Of a stretch of 64,000 nt of DNA, positions 53,629-62,316 are shown in pieces. Under the pieces are notes generated by a model, which saw nothing but the letters and a program-made list of their open reading frames with translations, ran no database searches and was not told the origin of the DNA. Source of the DNA: PGYR01 sp041595255 (GTDB lineage: Bacteria; Bacteroidota; Ignavibacteria; Kapaibacteriales; UBA2268); assembly GCA_041595255.1 (NCBI GenBank), contig JBFHKR010000001.1, positions 53,038 through 117,037 of the forward strand, given 5' to 3'. The stretch's first letter is position 1. Every line of letters starts with the position of its first letter. A program made the translations under genes and the position numbers.

Positions 53629-54432
53629 ATGGAAAAGAAAATAGAAACCCTAACTTCACTAGATGGTAGAAAATTTTTAAATGAATTATACCAGAAACTC
53701 AAATATGAAAATGAGCTTTCGGGATTTATGATTCTGTTAATTTGTTGGAAGGTTTGTGTTTTTGAAAAAAATCCTAGCAAATTTGTTAAGACCGATGTAA
53801 TTATATTACATAAACTTGGAGCTTGGAAGGGCACTACACTTTGGATAGAAGAAATAGTTAATAGACATTTTTATTCAACTATTAATTCGTTCGTATACTT
53901 TGGTGCTGCTATTTTATTAGTGCTAATAGGTGTCAGAAAATTTTCGGATGCTATTTCAACTGAATTAGTAATTGCAAGTATTATATTCGAAGCGAGTATG
54001 CTATTATTAATTTTTATTGTAATGTTGTTTTCACCAGATGAGGATTTGATTATAGATGAAAAAGAATCTGAGGAAAGTATTTTAATTCAGGAAATAGGTG
54101 AAATAGGTACTGATTTTGCAACTGCTGTAAGCAAGTTAGAAGAAGTTAGTTTAGAATTGAAAAACTTTAATAGCAGTCAATCTGAGTTAATAAATAAATT
54201 AACTGAAGCCACAAATAATATTTCTAAAGCGGTTTCACCTTCTGATGAGTTTATTTATAATATAAAACAAACTAATCAACAGTTAAATAACCTAAGAGAT
54301 CAAATTGAATCTCTAACCGAATCAACACGAAACATAAGAGAAAAAGACATTAGATTCGAAATAAGAAGAGAAATAGAAAATTTGCTAATCGATAGAGTCA
54401 GAGATAATGACACAAAAGAAAAAAAGGACTAA
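53629..54432 (+). CDS. GldL/PorL-like inner-membrane protein (two helices plus coiled coil)
   Basis: Product of 267 aa. An N-terminal cytoplasmic segment (1-85) comes first, then TM1 at 86-104 (FVYFGAAILLVLIGVRKF) and TM2 at 112-134, with an in-membrane glutamate in IIFEASMLLL (E121). A long cytoplasmic coiled coil covers 150-250. This order and the glutamate within TM2 resemble GldL/PorL, whose TM2 glutamate carries protons to drive T9SS and gliding. Residues 51-134 are paralogous to residues 263-356 of the 31228 protein. The next gene, overlapping by 26 bases, encodes a GldM-shaped protein, which supports the call. The alternative is another two-helix stator such as a ZorA-like protein. The GldL assignment is inference. 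Confidence 0.55.
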   Translation: MEKKIETLTSLDGRKFLNELYQKLKYENELSGFMILLICWKVCVFEKNPSKFVKTDVIILHKLGAWKGTTLWIEEIVNRHFYSTINSFVYFGAAILLVLIGVRKFSDAISTELVIASIIFEASMLLLIFIVMLFSPDEDLIIDEKESEESILIQEIGEIGTDFATAVSKLEEVSLELKNFNSSQSELINKLTEATNNISKAVSPSDEFIYNIKQTNQQLNNLRDQIESLTESTRNIREKDIRFEIRREIENLLIDRVRDNDTKEKKD

Positions 54433-55828
54433 AGTAGAGATATATTTTATACTCTATCTTGCTGCCTTAGTTTTAATATTACCCGATAGCAAGAAAAGAG
54501 ATAATGAAAGTGGTGATTCTTCTGGTATAGAACTTAGGTTAGTTCCAGAAAAAACAGTATTAAATCTACGACTATTAAAAAAAGATGGAAGAAATGATAT
54601 AGTTCGTTTTGATTCTGTCAATAAAGTGTTTTTTGATGGAGAATATGATAATATTGATTTCACATATACTATAAGTGATGTCAACAGGGGAGAAACAGTT
54701 GAAATAAATGAATTAAATAATTCGAAAGAACAATTTCAAATCACGGAAAATTATCAAGATAAATATATTAACTTTAGATGGAACCCTGATTTTAATTTTG
54801 ATTACAACTCGACATATTTAGTAAAACTAACCGCTGTAATTGAAAAAAATGGAAAATCGAAAACATCTTCAACACAGTTTACATTAAACACATTGTTTTT
54901 AAATCAAGTCATAAATCAAGATATTGCTGATAATTCATCTGATAGCAACAGCTTTGACTTTAATTATTTCAATACTCCATTATCTATACCTACAAATCTT
55001 TCAGAAATGGATGCTAAAGTAAGTAAAAATCCTATTATTACTTTTGCTGATAATGATTGGATTAATTATGTTAGGATTTATAATATAGAATCTATTGACG
55101 ATTTAGTTGGTCCACCCAAAGTAACTATTAAAGGAGATTCTCTTCTAGGTGGTTCTGCACGATTCGAATCATCGGATGGAAATAATTTCGTTTTTACAGG
55201 TATGTCTCCTACCTATGATACTATGAAGGTCATTATTAAAGTTAAGAGGAAGGCTGATGATTCTGAGTTTTCATGTGATTTTATGGTAATACCTTCACCA
55301 AGGATTGCTCCTGATATACCTAGTGTAATGTATGTAGGTGAAAACTATAACTTGAATACGAGGTTAGAGACCAGTACAAGTCTCGACTCTTATACAATTA
55401 TAAAAGGTGGTAACAACTTTGAGAAAAGATATAATAATAGTCAATTCTCTTTTACTCCTGAAGCTAGTATGCTAGAGTCCAACGTAACTTTGACTAGATA
55501 TGTTGAAAATAAGAGATTAGATAGTTATACTTTAACTATAAGAAGAAAGCCAAAACCCGTTGTCGAGTATATAGAACTAAAAGACAATAGAATAATAATA
55601 AAGACAAAATCTTTTAGTTTACAAAGTAATAAAAATTATATTGTTACAGTAAAGAATAATCTAAATATAAAATTTAATGATATACTTGGAAAAAGTTATT
55701 TTGATGATGGATATCAGTTTCAAACCTTTGAAAGTGAGAAACTTGACAAACCTATAAATAACATAGAAATCCAGTTAATTGAAAAGAATGGACAATCTTC
55801 GGCTAAAAAGTCATTTACACTTAGATAG
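54407..55828 (+). CDS. GldM/PorM-like protein with one membrane helix and large periplasmic region
   Basis: Product of 473 aa. A short basic cytoplasmic start (MTQKKKRTKVE) leads to one membrane helix (about 10-26, EIYFILYLAALVLILPD). About 440 residues follow that look like consecutive beta-sandwich domains (for example VLNLRLLKKDGRNDIVRFD, STYLVKLTAVIEKNG, MKVIIKVKRKADDSEF, YTLTIRRKPKPVVEYIE). Membrane topology and length (GldM and PorM are around 510 aa) match the T9SS motor protein that spans the periplasm. The start lies 26 bases inside the GldL-like gene, so the two are made together. The sequence match to GldM itself is weak by eye, so the identity rests on architecture and gene order. 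Confidence 0.5.
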   Translation: MTQKKKRTKVEIYFILYLAALVLILPDSKKRDNESGDSSGIELRLVPEKTVLNLRLLKKDGRNDIVRFDSVNKVFFDGEYDNIDFTYTISDVNRGETVEINELNNSKEQFQITENYQDKYINFRWNPDFNFDYNSTYLVKLTAVIEKNGKSKTSSTQFTLNTLFLNQVINQDIADNSSDSNSFDFNYFNTPLSIPTNLSEMDAKVSKNPIITFADNDWINYVRIYNIESIDDLVGPPKVTIKGDSLLGGSARFESSDGNNFVFTGMSPTYDTMKVIIKVKRKADDSEFSCDFMVIPSPRIAPDIPSVMYVGENYNLNTRLETSTSLDSYTIIKGGNNFEKRYNNSQFSFTPEASMLESNVTLTRYVENKRLDSYTLTIRRKPKPVVEYIELKDNRIIIKTKSFSLQSNKNYIVTVKNNLNIKFNDILGKSYFDDGYQFQTFESEKLDKPINNIEIQLIEKNGQSSAKKSFTLR

Positions 55829-55875
55829 ACTTGTAACTAAATAGTTTGTATTACGTAATAGCAGTTAAAAAAAAT

Positions 55876-57216
55876 ATGGCGAGTTTGATGAAGTTTTTAT
55901 TAATTTTTTTATTTCTACCACTTACACTTTTTCCTCAGATTTCAGGACCAGGTGCTACATTAACTCTAAATGATTGCATTAATATTGCATTAGAAAAGAA
56001 TTTTGATTTATTAATAAGTAAAGAAAGAATAGATGTAGCTGAAGCTGGTCTTAGAAGCTCTTTTGGTGAGTACTTACCAACTATTTCAGCTAATATTGGA
56101 TACAGCAGACAATTAAATAATCTAAGTCAGTCATTAGTATTTGGTGACAGGGTTATACAATCTAATCAAAATCCTAATAGGTATAATGCCAGTACAGGAG
56201 CTCGTTTAACATTGTTTGATGGTTTCAGTCGTGAATATAATTATTCTGCTTCAAAAGACAATCTTGAATCTGTAAAATTTAATGTTGAACAATTAAAAAG
56301 AGATATAAAAATACAAGTGTATCGTGCATTTACAGAAGTTATTCGAAATAGCCAAATAGTTAGAATTAGACAAGAGAACATACAGTTGGGTAAAAGCGAT
56401 TTAGAAAAAATGAAAGCCCAATATAAGGCAGGTGTATCAGCTTTACCTCAGATATACTCGCAAGAAGCAGAACTTGGTAATTTAGAATATGACTTGTTAA
56501 CAGCTGAAAATAACCACTTTACTTCCAAAGCAAGTTTACTGATGCTTATGGGGCTTGCACCAGATCTAGATATTAATTTCGATATTAATAGCATTCCATC
56601 AAATGTGACAGAGAAAGAAGTAGAAAGTTTCTATAATAATCATAAGAATCAAGATGAATTAGTTAGAAAGGCTTTGAATAATAGATATGATATAAAATCA
56701 TATGATTTTAGTGAGAATGCAGCAAAAGCAGCAAAGAAAGCAGCAGAGGGAAATTATTATCCAAACGTATCGGCTTCAACTGGTTGGACGTGGGCAAATA
56801 CAGAAATTAATGAATTTAATAGCAGAGGAAACTTTGCTCTTGGTTTGAATTTAAGTGTTCCAATATTTAATAATTTCCGAACTGACCAACAAGTCCAAAA
56901 TGCTGAGATGCAACAAAAACAAGCGGAAATAGAAAAACAAAGATTAGAAAGCAAAGTCAGAAATGAAGTTAAAACTGCCTTATTAAGTTTAGAAATGTCT
57001 CAAAAACAACTTAAAGTTTCTGATAAATCTTACGAATCATCTTTACGCAATAACGAAAGTATTAAAGAAAGATATAAAGTAGGTGCTGCAACAGTACTTG
57101 AATTACAAACTTCTAACGCACAATTTATAAATTCTCAATTAAATAAAGTCAATGCTGTTTATAATTATTTTCAAGCTAAAAAAGAACTATTAAATTCAAT
57201 TGGTGTAGAACAATAA
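55876..57216 (+). CDS. TolC-family outer-membrane efflux protein
   Basis: Product of 446 aa: a signal peptide (MASLMKFLLIFLFLPLTLFPQ), then two structural repeats of the TolC outer-membrane channel and periplasmic alpha-barrel. Each repeat has a conserved aromatic-rich beta hairpin (GEYLPTISANIGYSRQL; GNYYPNVSASTGWTWA) and long helices (EVIRNSQIVRIRQENIQL; NEVKTALLSLEMSQKQL). It starts the exporter part of the operon and pairs with the HlyD-type adaptor and ABC genes that follow. I use the ATG at 55876; earlier codons would add a non-signal stretch. Confidence 0.9.
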   Translation: MASLMKFLLIFLFLPLTLFPQISGPGATLTLNDCINIALEKNFDLLISKERIDVAEAGLRSSFGEYLPTISANIGYSRQLNNLSQSLVFGDRVIQSNQNPNRYNASTGARLTLFDGFSREYNYSASKDNLESVKFNVEQLKRDIKIQVYRAFTEVIRNSQIVRIRQENIQLGKSDLEKMKAQYKAGVSALPQIYSQEAELGNLEYDLLTAENNHFTSKASLLMLMGLAPDLDINFDINSIPSNVTEKEVESFYNNHKNQDELVRKALNNRYDIKSYDFSENAAKAAKKAAEGNYYPNVSASTGWTWANTEINEFNSRGNFALGLNLSVPIFNNFRTDQQVQNAEMQQKQAEIEKQRLESKVRNEVKTALLSLEMSQKQLKVSDKSYESSLRNNESIKERYKVGAATVLELQTSNAQFINSQLNKVNAVYNYFQAKKELLNSIGVEQ

Positions 57217-57228
57217 GGAAAAAGTTAT

Positions 57229-57837
57229 ATGAATGATAATTACAATCTTACAAATGTTCCTCAAGAAGGAACACAAGAGCATGATGAATATATGAGAAGC
57301 CAGTTCGGAGATGACTATGAATTAGGATATCGGGTTGGTTTTGGACGAAGATTTGGTGCGTTTATAATAGATTTTATTTTAAACGCCATTATAGGTGTAA
57401 TCATAATGTTGACTACTGGAGTATTCAGTGATATTTTGCAAATGGAAAATCCATTTAATAATATTGAAGAAATAAGATTAATGATGCAAGATTCAAGCCT
57501 TATTGCTGTAGTAGTAGGACTAATTTATTATTCGACTGAAGTATTATTAGGAGCTTCAATTGGAAAATTGTTTTTAAGTATTAAAATAGCTAGTTCAGAT
57601 AGAAGCGAGGCTAGCACTTCACAACTTTTAAATAGGTACTTGCTGAAACATTCGAATTCTATTTTATCAGTTTTGGGAATATTATTATCTATTAATCTAT
57701 TTCAAGGATTATCAAGTATAATAATTTTAATAATTGTTATAGGATTTTTCTTTACTCTCGGTTCTAAAAGACAAGCTCTTCACGATATGGTAACGAATAC
57801 CGCAGTTTATTACAAAGAAAACATAAAAAATTACTAG
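57229..57837 (+). CDS. RDD family membrane protein
   Basis: Product of 202 aa with a ~35-residue polar N-terminus, then three or four membrane helices. The RDD signature is visible as FGRRFGAFIIDFILNAIIGV with the conserved Arg and Asp, and a second conserved segment is LLGASIGKLFLSIKI. The C-terminal part (GSKRQALHDMVTNTAVY) is typical of the family. The function of RDD proteins is mostly unknown; some act in sodium or proton antiport. It sits between the TolC and HlyD-type genes with 12- and 8-base gaps, so it is part of the exporter operon. An AAGGA sequence lies before its start. Confidence 0.85.
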   Translation: MNDNYNLTNVPQEGTQEHDEYMRSQFGDDYELGYRVGFGRRFGAFIIDFILNAIIGVIIMLTTGVFSDILQMENPFNNIEEIRLMMQDSSLIAVVVGLIYYSTEVLLGASIGKLFLSIKIASSDRSEASTSQLLNRYLLKHSNSILSVLGILLSINLFQGLSSIIILIIVIGFFFTLGSKRQALHDMVTNTAVYYKENIKNY

Positions 57838-57845
57838 GATATAAT

Positions 57846-59126
57846 ATGGCAAGGAAAAATTCGAAAGGAAAAATAGTATTTTTAATTATTTTAATTATAG
57901 TGGCTGTATCAGCTATTGGTTATTTTTTATCAAAAGATAAAACAGTAGATATCCCAGTTAGAACTGATAAAGTAAGTCTTAGAACAATAACACAGAAAGT
58001 TAATGCAATAGGCAACTTACACCCAGAAACTGAAGTAAAGATCTCGTCAGAAGCAAGTGGTGAAATAATAGAGTTACCAGTTATGGAAGGAGATACAGTA
58101 AAAAAAGGACAATTGCTTGCACGAATCAAACCCGATTTGATACAAACTCAACTAGAGCAATATCAAGCAGCTTTAGATGCCTCCAAAACTGATATAGATT
58201 ATCAGAAATCATCTTTAGAAAGAGCTGAATATGAATTCAGCAGAATGAGAGACCTGTATCAAAAGGAATATGTAGCAAAGCAAGATTTGGATAGAGCTAA
58301 AACTACTTTAGATCAGTCGAGAAGTCAATACCAAAATTCATTAGCAAGATATGAACAATCCAAAGCGTCATTAAAACAAATACAACAAAATGCTTCTAGA
58401 ACTACTATAATATCTCCTATAGATGGTATTGTCACTGCTCTTAATATCGAAGTAGGTGAAAAAGTTCTAGGTACTATTCAGAATGTAGGTACTGAAATGA
58501 TGAGAATTTCAGATTTATCTACTATGAATACAAAAGTAGATGTTGATGAAAATGATATAGTTTTGATTAATGTGGGTGACACTGCAAATATAGAGATTGA
58601 TGCTTTCCCAGATAGGATATTCAAAGGCATTGTAAAGGAAATTGGACACTCAGCAAAATTAACAGCTCAGTCCTCGCAAGACCAAGTCACTAACTTCGAA
58701 GTAAAAATAAGATTATTAGATATAGATCATAAAATGAGACCTGGAATGAGTTGTAATGTCGATATTGAAACAGAAACTCATTATAATGTTGTAGCTGTAC
58801 CTTTACAATCTGTAACTGTAAGAACTGATATTGGGTCACAAGAAAATGAACAACAAAAAATAAGGAAGATTGAACCTGAAAACAAAAGAATTAAAGATAA
58901 ACCACAGTCAATAGTATTCGTTGTAAATGGAAATAAAGTAGAAGCTGTAAATGTTGAAACAGGAATTAGTGATGAAGGGTTTATTGAGATTAAGACAGGT
59001 TTGAAAAAAGATGAAGAAATAGTAACTGGTAGTTTTAGTGCTATTAGTAAAGAGCTTACCGATGGGGCGAAAATAAAGAAAGAAGATAGTAGTGTGCCAA
59101 ACGGTAGAAGAAGTGGTAAAAGATAA
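57846..59126 (+). CDS. HlyD/MacA-type periplasmic adaptor of an efflux pump
   Basis: Product of 426 aa with an N-terminal membrane anchor (residues 9-27). A first lipoyl half (VNAIGNLHPETEVKISSEASGEIIE, given as positions ~49-75) is followed by a coiled-coil hairpin (about 95-175), the second lipoyl half (TTIISPIDGIVTALNIEVGE), a beta-barrel domain and a membrane-proximal domain (VVAVPLQSVTVRTD). The charged tail ends in a basic stretch. This is the MacA-like adaptor that links the ABC permeases in the inner membrane with TolC. Its stop overlaps the ABC ATPase start by one base (TAATG). Confidence 0.92.
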   Translation: MARKNSKGKIVFLIILIIVAVSAIGYFLSKDKTVDIPVRTDKVSLRTITQKVNAIGNLHPETEVKISSEASGEIIELPVMEGDTVKKGQLLARIKPDLIQTQLEQYQAALDASKTDIDYQKSSLERAEYEFSRMRDLYQKEYVAKQDLDRAKTTLDQSRSQYQNSLARYEQSKASLKQIQQNASRTTIISPIDGIVTALNIEVGEKVLGTIQNVGTEMMRISDLSTMNTKVDVDENDIVLINVGDTANIEIDAFPDRIFKGIVKEIGHSAKLTAQSSQDQVTNFEVKIRLLDIDHKMRPGMSCNVDIETETHYNVVAVPLQSVTVRTDIGSQENEQQKIRKIEPENKRIKDKPQSIVFVVNGNKVEAVNVETGISDEGFIEIKTGLKKDEEIVTGSFSAISKELTDGAKIKKEDSSVPNGRRSGKR

Positions 59127-59833
59127 TGTCAAGAACTATAATTGATATAAGAAATATAAGTAAAGTCTATAAAATGGGAACTCAATTAGTACATGCTTTG
59201 AGGGATATAAGTGTTTCCATTGAAGAAAATGAATATGTTGCATTGATGGGACCATCTGGTTCCGGAAAATCTACTTTAATGAATATTTTAGGCTGTCTAG
59301 ACACACCTAGTTCAGGCACTTATTTATTTAATGGTACAAACGTTAATGAACTGAATGATAATGAATTAGCAGAAATTAGAAATAGAGAAATTGGATTCGT
59401 ATTCCAGACTTTTAATTTATTACCAAGAGCATCTGCACTTAAAAATATTGAATTACCTTTAGTTTATTCGGGAGTCAGAAAATATGACCGTTTAGATAGG
59501 GCAGAAGCGGCACTTAAAAGTGTTGGTTTAGAAGATAGAATGGAGCACAGGCCAAACGAATTATCTGGTGGTCAAAGACAGCGTGTAGCAATTGCTCGTG
59601 CTTTAGTTACGTCACCTTCAATTATCTTAGCAGATGAGCCAACTGGAAACTTAGATACTAAAACCGGTAATGACATAATGAAGTTATTTCAAAATCTTTG
59701 GGAATCAGGAAATACTATTATTTTAGTAACTCATGAAGAAGAAATAGCACTTCATGCTAAAAGAATTATTAGATTGAGAGACGGTTTAGTGGAAACAGAT
59801 GAAATTAATAAAAATCAAGTTACGTTTGAATAG
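59126..59833 (+). CDS. ABC transporter ATP-binding protein (MacB/LolD-type)
   Basis: ATPase subunit of 235 aa. Walker A is GPSGSGKST, the Q-loop is FVFQTFNLLPRASALKN, the signature is LSGGQRQRVAIARAL, Walker B is IILADEPTGNLD, and the H-loop follows in LVTHEEE. The class is the MacB/LolD/FtsE type, where the ATPase may be separate from the permease. Here it is separate, and the next two genes encode the permeases. It is 3 bases before the first permease gene. Confidence 0.95.
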   Translation: MSRTIIDIRNISKVYKMGTQLVHALRDISVSIEENEYVALMGPSGSGKSTLMNILGCLDTPSSGTYLFNGTNVNELNDNELAEIRNREIGFVFQTFNLLPRASALKNIELPLVYSGVRKYDRLDRAEAALKSVGLEDRMEHRPNELSGGQRQRVAIARALVTSPSIILADEPTGNLDTKTGNDIMKLFQNLWESGNTIILVTHEEEIALHAKRIIRLRDGLVETDEINKNQVTFE

Positions 59834-59836
59834 TAT

Positions 59837-61087
59837 ATGTTATACGAGATAAAAGAATCTATAATACTATCTTTTGATGCACTTAGGTCTAATAAACTAA
59901 GGGCGTTTTTAGCATCATTAGGAGTTGTTATTGGTATCTCGATTGTTATAATGATGGGCTGGTTATTAGGTGGTTTAGACAAAGCTATGCAAGATACATT
60001 CTCGGTTATTGGAACTGATATGCTGTATGTCGATAAATGGGATTGGACAGGTGGTGGCAAATGGGACAGAATGAAAAACAGAAAGAATATTACTCTAAGA
60101 CAAGCTGAGCAACTCAAGGAGTTACACGGGACAGCTGAGTATGTAATTCCGAATATAAATCAGTGGGCTACTTCAATTGAATACGAAGGTGAAACTTATG
60201 CTGGTATGACTGCTGTAGGTACTACTGCTGAAAATGCTTATACTCCAGTTGGTAATTTATTATTAGGTAGATATTTTAATGATTTTGAAGAAGAATACGG
60301 GTCTAATGTAATAGTAATTGGATATCTTGTATATGCTACTATATTTCAAGGTAAAGATCCGATTGGAAAAACTATAAAACTAAATGGAAGACCTCTCAGA
60401 GTAATAGGTGTAGTAGAGAAAAGAGGAACTATGTTTTTTGATTTTATAGATAGACAGATGTTTCTACCATTAAAAAAATATGCAGGTATTTGGAATATTG
60501 ATAAAAAATCAATGTCTATAGGAATTAAGGCCGGACTAGATAAAAATCTTGATGAAGTTAGAAATGAGACCATAGGTCTTATGAGAATCATAAGAAATTT
60601 GAAACCAAATGAACCAAATGACTTTTCAATCAATGAAACTAAGGCTTTTGAGAAGTCAATAGCTGATATAAGACTTCAGGTATATACAGTTGGTATTGGA
60701 ATGACTTTATTAGCTTTTATTGTTGGTATTATTGGCATTATGAATATTATGTTTGTCACTGTAACTGAAAGAACTAAAGAAATTGGAATTAGAAAATCTT
60801 TAGGTGCTAAAAAAAGGTCCATATGGATACAGTTTTTGGTTGAATCTTCGATCCTATGTTTATTAGGAGCTTTTTTATCATTAGTTATGTGCTCAATTAT
60901 AGCTTATTTAGCTGCAACATATTTACCTACGTATTACCCTGAAATAGGATTCTTATTACCTGTACTTCCCACGGAATTATTTATAATAGCCGCTATAGTT
61001 TCTGTTGTAGTAGGGCTTTTAGCTGGATTAATACCTGCAATAAGAGCTTCAAATTTAGATCCAGTTGAAGCATTGAGGTTTGACTAA
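59837..61087 (+). CDS. MacB-like ABC permease 1
   Basis: Product of 416 aa with the FtsX/MacB layout. An N-terminal membrane helix (AFLASLGVVIGISIVIMMGWLLGG) follows a basic coupling stretch (ALRSNKLR). A MacB periplasmic core domain spans about 50-270, and three C-terminal helices carry the TERTKEIGIRKSLGAKKRSIWIQFL coupling segment, given here in two parts (TERTKEIGIRK and SLGAKKRSIWIQF). It ends in SNLDPVEALRFD, the usual MacB ending. It overlaps the second permease gene by one base (TAATG), so they likely form a heterodimer with the ATPase before them. Confidence 0.92.
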   Translation: MLYEIKESIILSFDALRSNKLRAFLASLGVVIGISIVIMMGWLLGGLDKAMQDTFSVIGTDMLYVDKWDWTGGGKWDRMKNRKNITLRQAEQLKELHGTAEYVIPNINQWATSIEYEGETYAGMTAVGTTAENAYTPVGNLLLGRYFNDFEEEYGSNVIVIGYLVYATIFQGKDPIGKTIKLNGRPLRVIGVVEKRGTMFFDFIDRQMFLPLKKYAGIWNIDKKSMSIGIKAGLDKNLDEVRNETIGLMRIIRNLKPNEPNDFSINETKAFEKSIADIRLQVYTVGIGMTLLAFIVGIIGIMNIMFVTVTERTKEIGIRKSLGAKKRSIWIQFLVESSILCLLGAFLSLVMCSIIAYLAATYLPTYYPEIGFLLPVLPTELFIIAAIVSVVVGLLAGLIPAIRASNLDPVEALRFD

Positions 61088-62316
61088 TGAATATTTCAGA
61101 AAGTATAAGAATGGCTATTGCTTCTATATTTACACATAAGCTAAGATCTTTTCTAACTCTTCTAAGTGTTGCTATAGGTGTATTTGCAATTATGGGATCT
61201 GGTTCATTAGTCTCATCAATTGATGAAACAGTAGAGACAGAAATGGCAAATTTGGGAGAAAATTCGTTTAAAGTTACTCGTATGCCGTCAGTACAAACCG
61301 GAAGGGATTCTTGGAGGAGGTATAATAAACGTGAAAAGATTGATTATAAACAATATAATCAACTTAAGAAGAATATAGGCGATATGGCGCATGTTAGTGT
61401 AGAGTCAAGTCGTGGATCGATGATTATTAAGTACTTAGAATTTCAAACAGATCCAGATGTTACTTTACAAGGAACAAATGAGGTTTATTTTAATATAAAT
61501 GATAGAGATGTACCTTACGGTAGAGCTATAACTGAGGCGGATGTAGAATTTGATAGAAATGTAGCAGTTATAGGAAACGACGTTAAAACCAAACTTTTCA
61601 AAGGTGTAAATCCTATTGGAAAAGAAATCAAAATCGGAAATCAAAAATTTGAAGTAATAGGACTACTTGATGAAAAAGGTGCTTTACTTGGTCAAAGTCA
61701 AGATAATCAAGTGATAATCCCAATTACAAAATTTAACAAGTACTTTAGTAATTGGTGGGAATCACTAGATATAAAAGTCAAGGCATTTAATAAAGAATCA
61801 TTCGTTTATGTACTTGATGAAACAATTGGGGCCTTAAGAACTTTGAGAGGTGATAAGCCTTGGGAGGAAAATAGTTTTGAGATTGAAACAAATGAATCAA
61901 TTACTGAGCAGTTTTCTGGTTTGACAGGATATTTATCTTATTTCGGATTGCTAGCTGGATTCTTTGCATTGGCTGCTGCTGGAGTTGGTATTACAAATAT
62001 TATGCTAGTAGCAATTAAAGAAAGAACTAGAGAAATAGGATTAAGAAAAGCTCTTGGGGCACGTCGTTTTTGGATTACAATGCAATTTCTTGTTGAAACA
62101 ATGACAATTACATTAATAGGTGGATTAATAGGAATGATATTAGGGTTTCTAATGTCCACTTTAATCGGATTAGCTTTTGGACTTACAATTTCAGTTTCTA
62201 TTAATTGGATAATTATTAGTTTAACTGTAACTACATTGTTAGGTTTAATTTCTGGACTATATCCTGCATATAAAGCAGCCGGTTTGGATCCAATTGAAGC
62301 TTTACGTTATGAATAA
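61087..62316 (+). CDS. MacB-like ABC permease 2
   Basis: Product of 409 aa, a paralog of the preceding permease with the same layout: the MNISESIRMAIASIFTHKLRSFL start, one helix, a MacB core domain (about 45-265), then three helices with KERTREIGLRKALGARR, and an ending AGLDPIEALRYE. Its periplasmic domain differs clearly from permease 1, so the exporter is probably a hetero-dimer of permeases. It is the last gene of the long plus-strand run that begins at 49327. The stop lies one base before the end of the convergent glycosylase gene. Confidence 0.92.
   Translation: MNISESIRMAIASIFTHKLRSFLTLLSVAIGVFAIMGSGSLVSSIDETVETEMANLGENSFKVTRMPSVQTGRDSWRRYNKREKIDYKQYNQLKKNIGDMAHVSVESSRGSMIIKYLEFQTDPDVTLQGTNEVYFNINDRDVPYGRAITEADVEFDRNVAVIGNDVKTKLFKGVNPIGKEIKIGNQKFEVIGLLDEKGALLGQSQDNQVIIPITKFNKYFSNWWESLDIKVKAFNKESFVYVLDETIGALRTLRGDKPWEENSFEIETNESITEQFSGLTGYLSYFGLLAGFFALAAAGVGITNIMLVAIKERTREIGLRKALGARRFWITMQFLVETMTITLIGGLIGMILGFLMSTLIGLAFGLTISVSINWIIISLTVTTLLGLISGLYPAYKAAGLDPIEALRYE

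Noticed and set aside
53629..55828. Zorya-type (ZorA/ZorB) anti-phage system
   Set aside because: The two proteins have stator-like features, but the second lacks an OmpA-like peptidoglycan-binding domain and no ZorC/D/E-type nuclease or helicase gene is nearby; GldL/GldM fits better.
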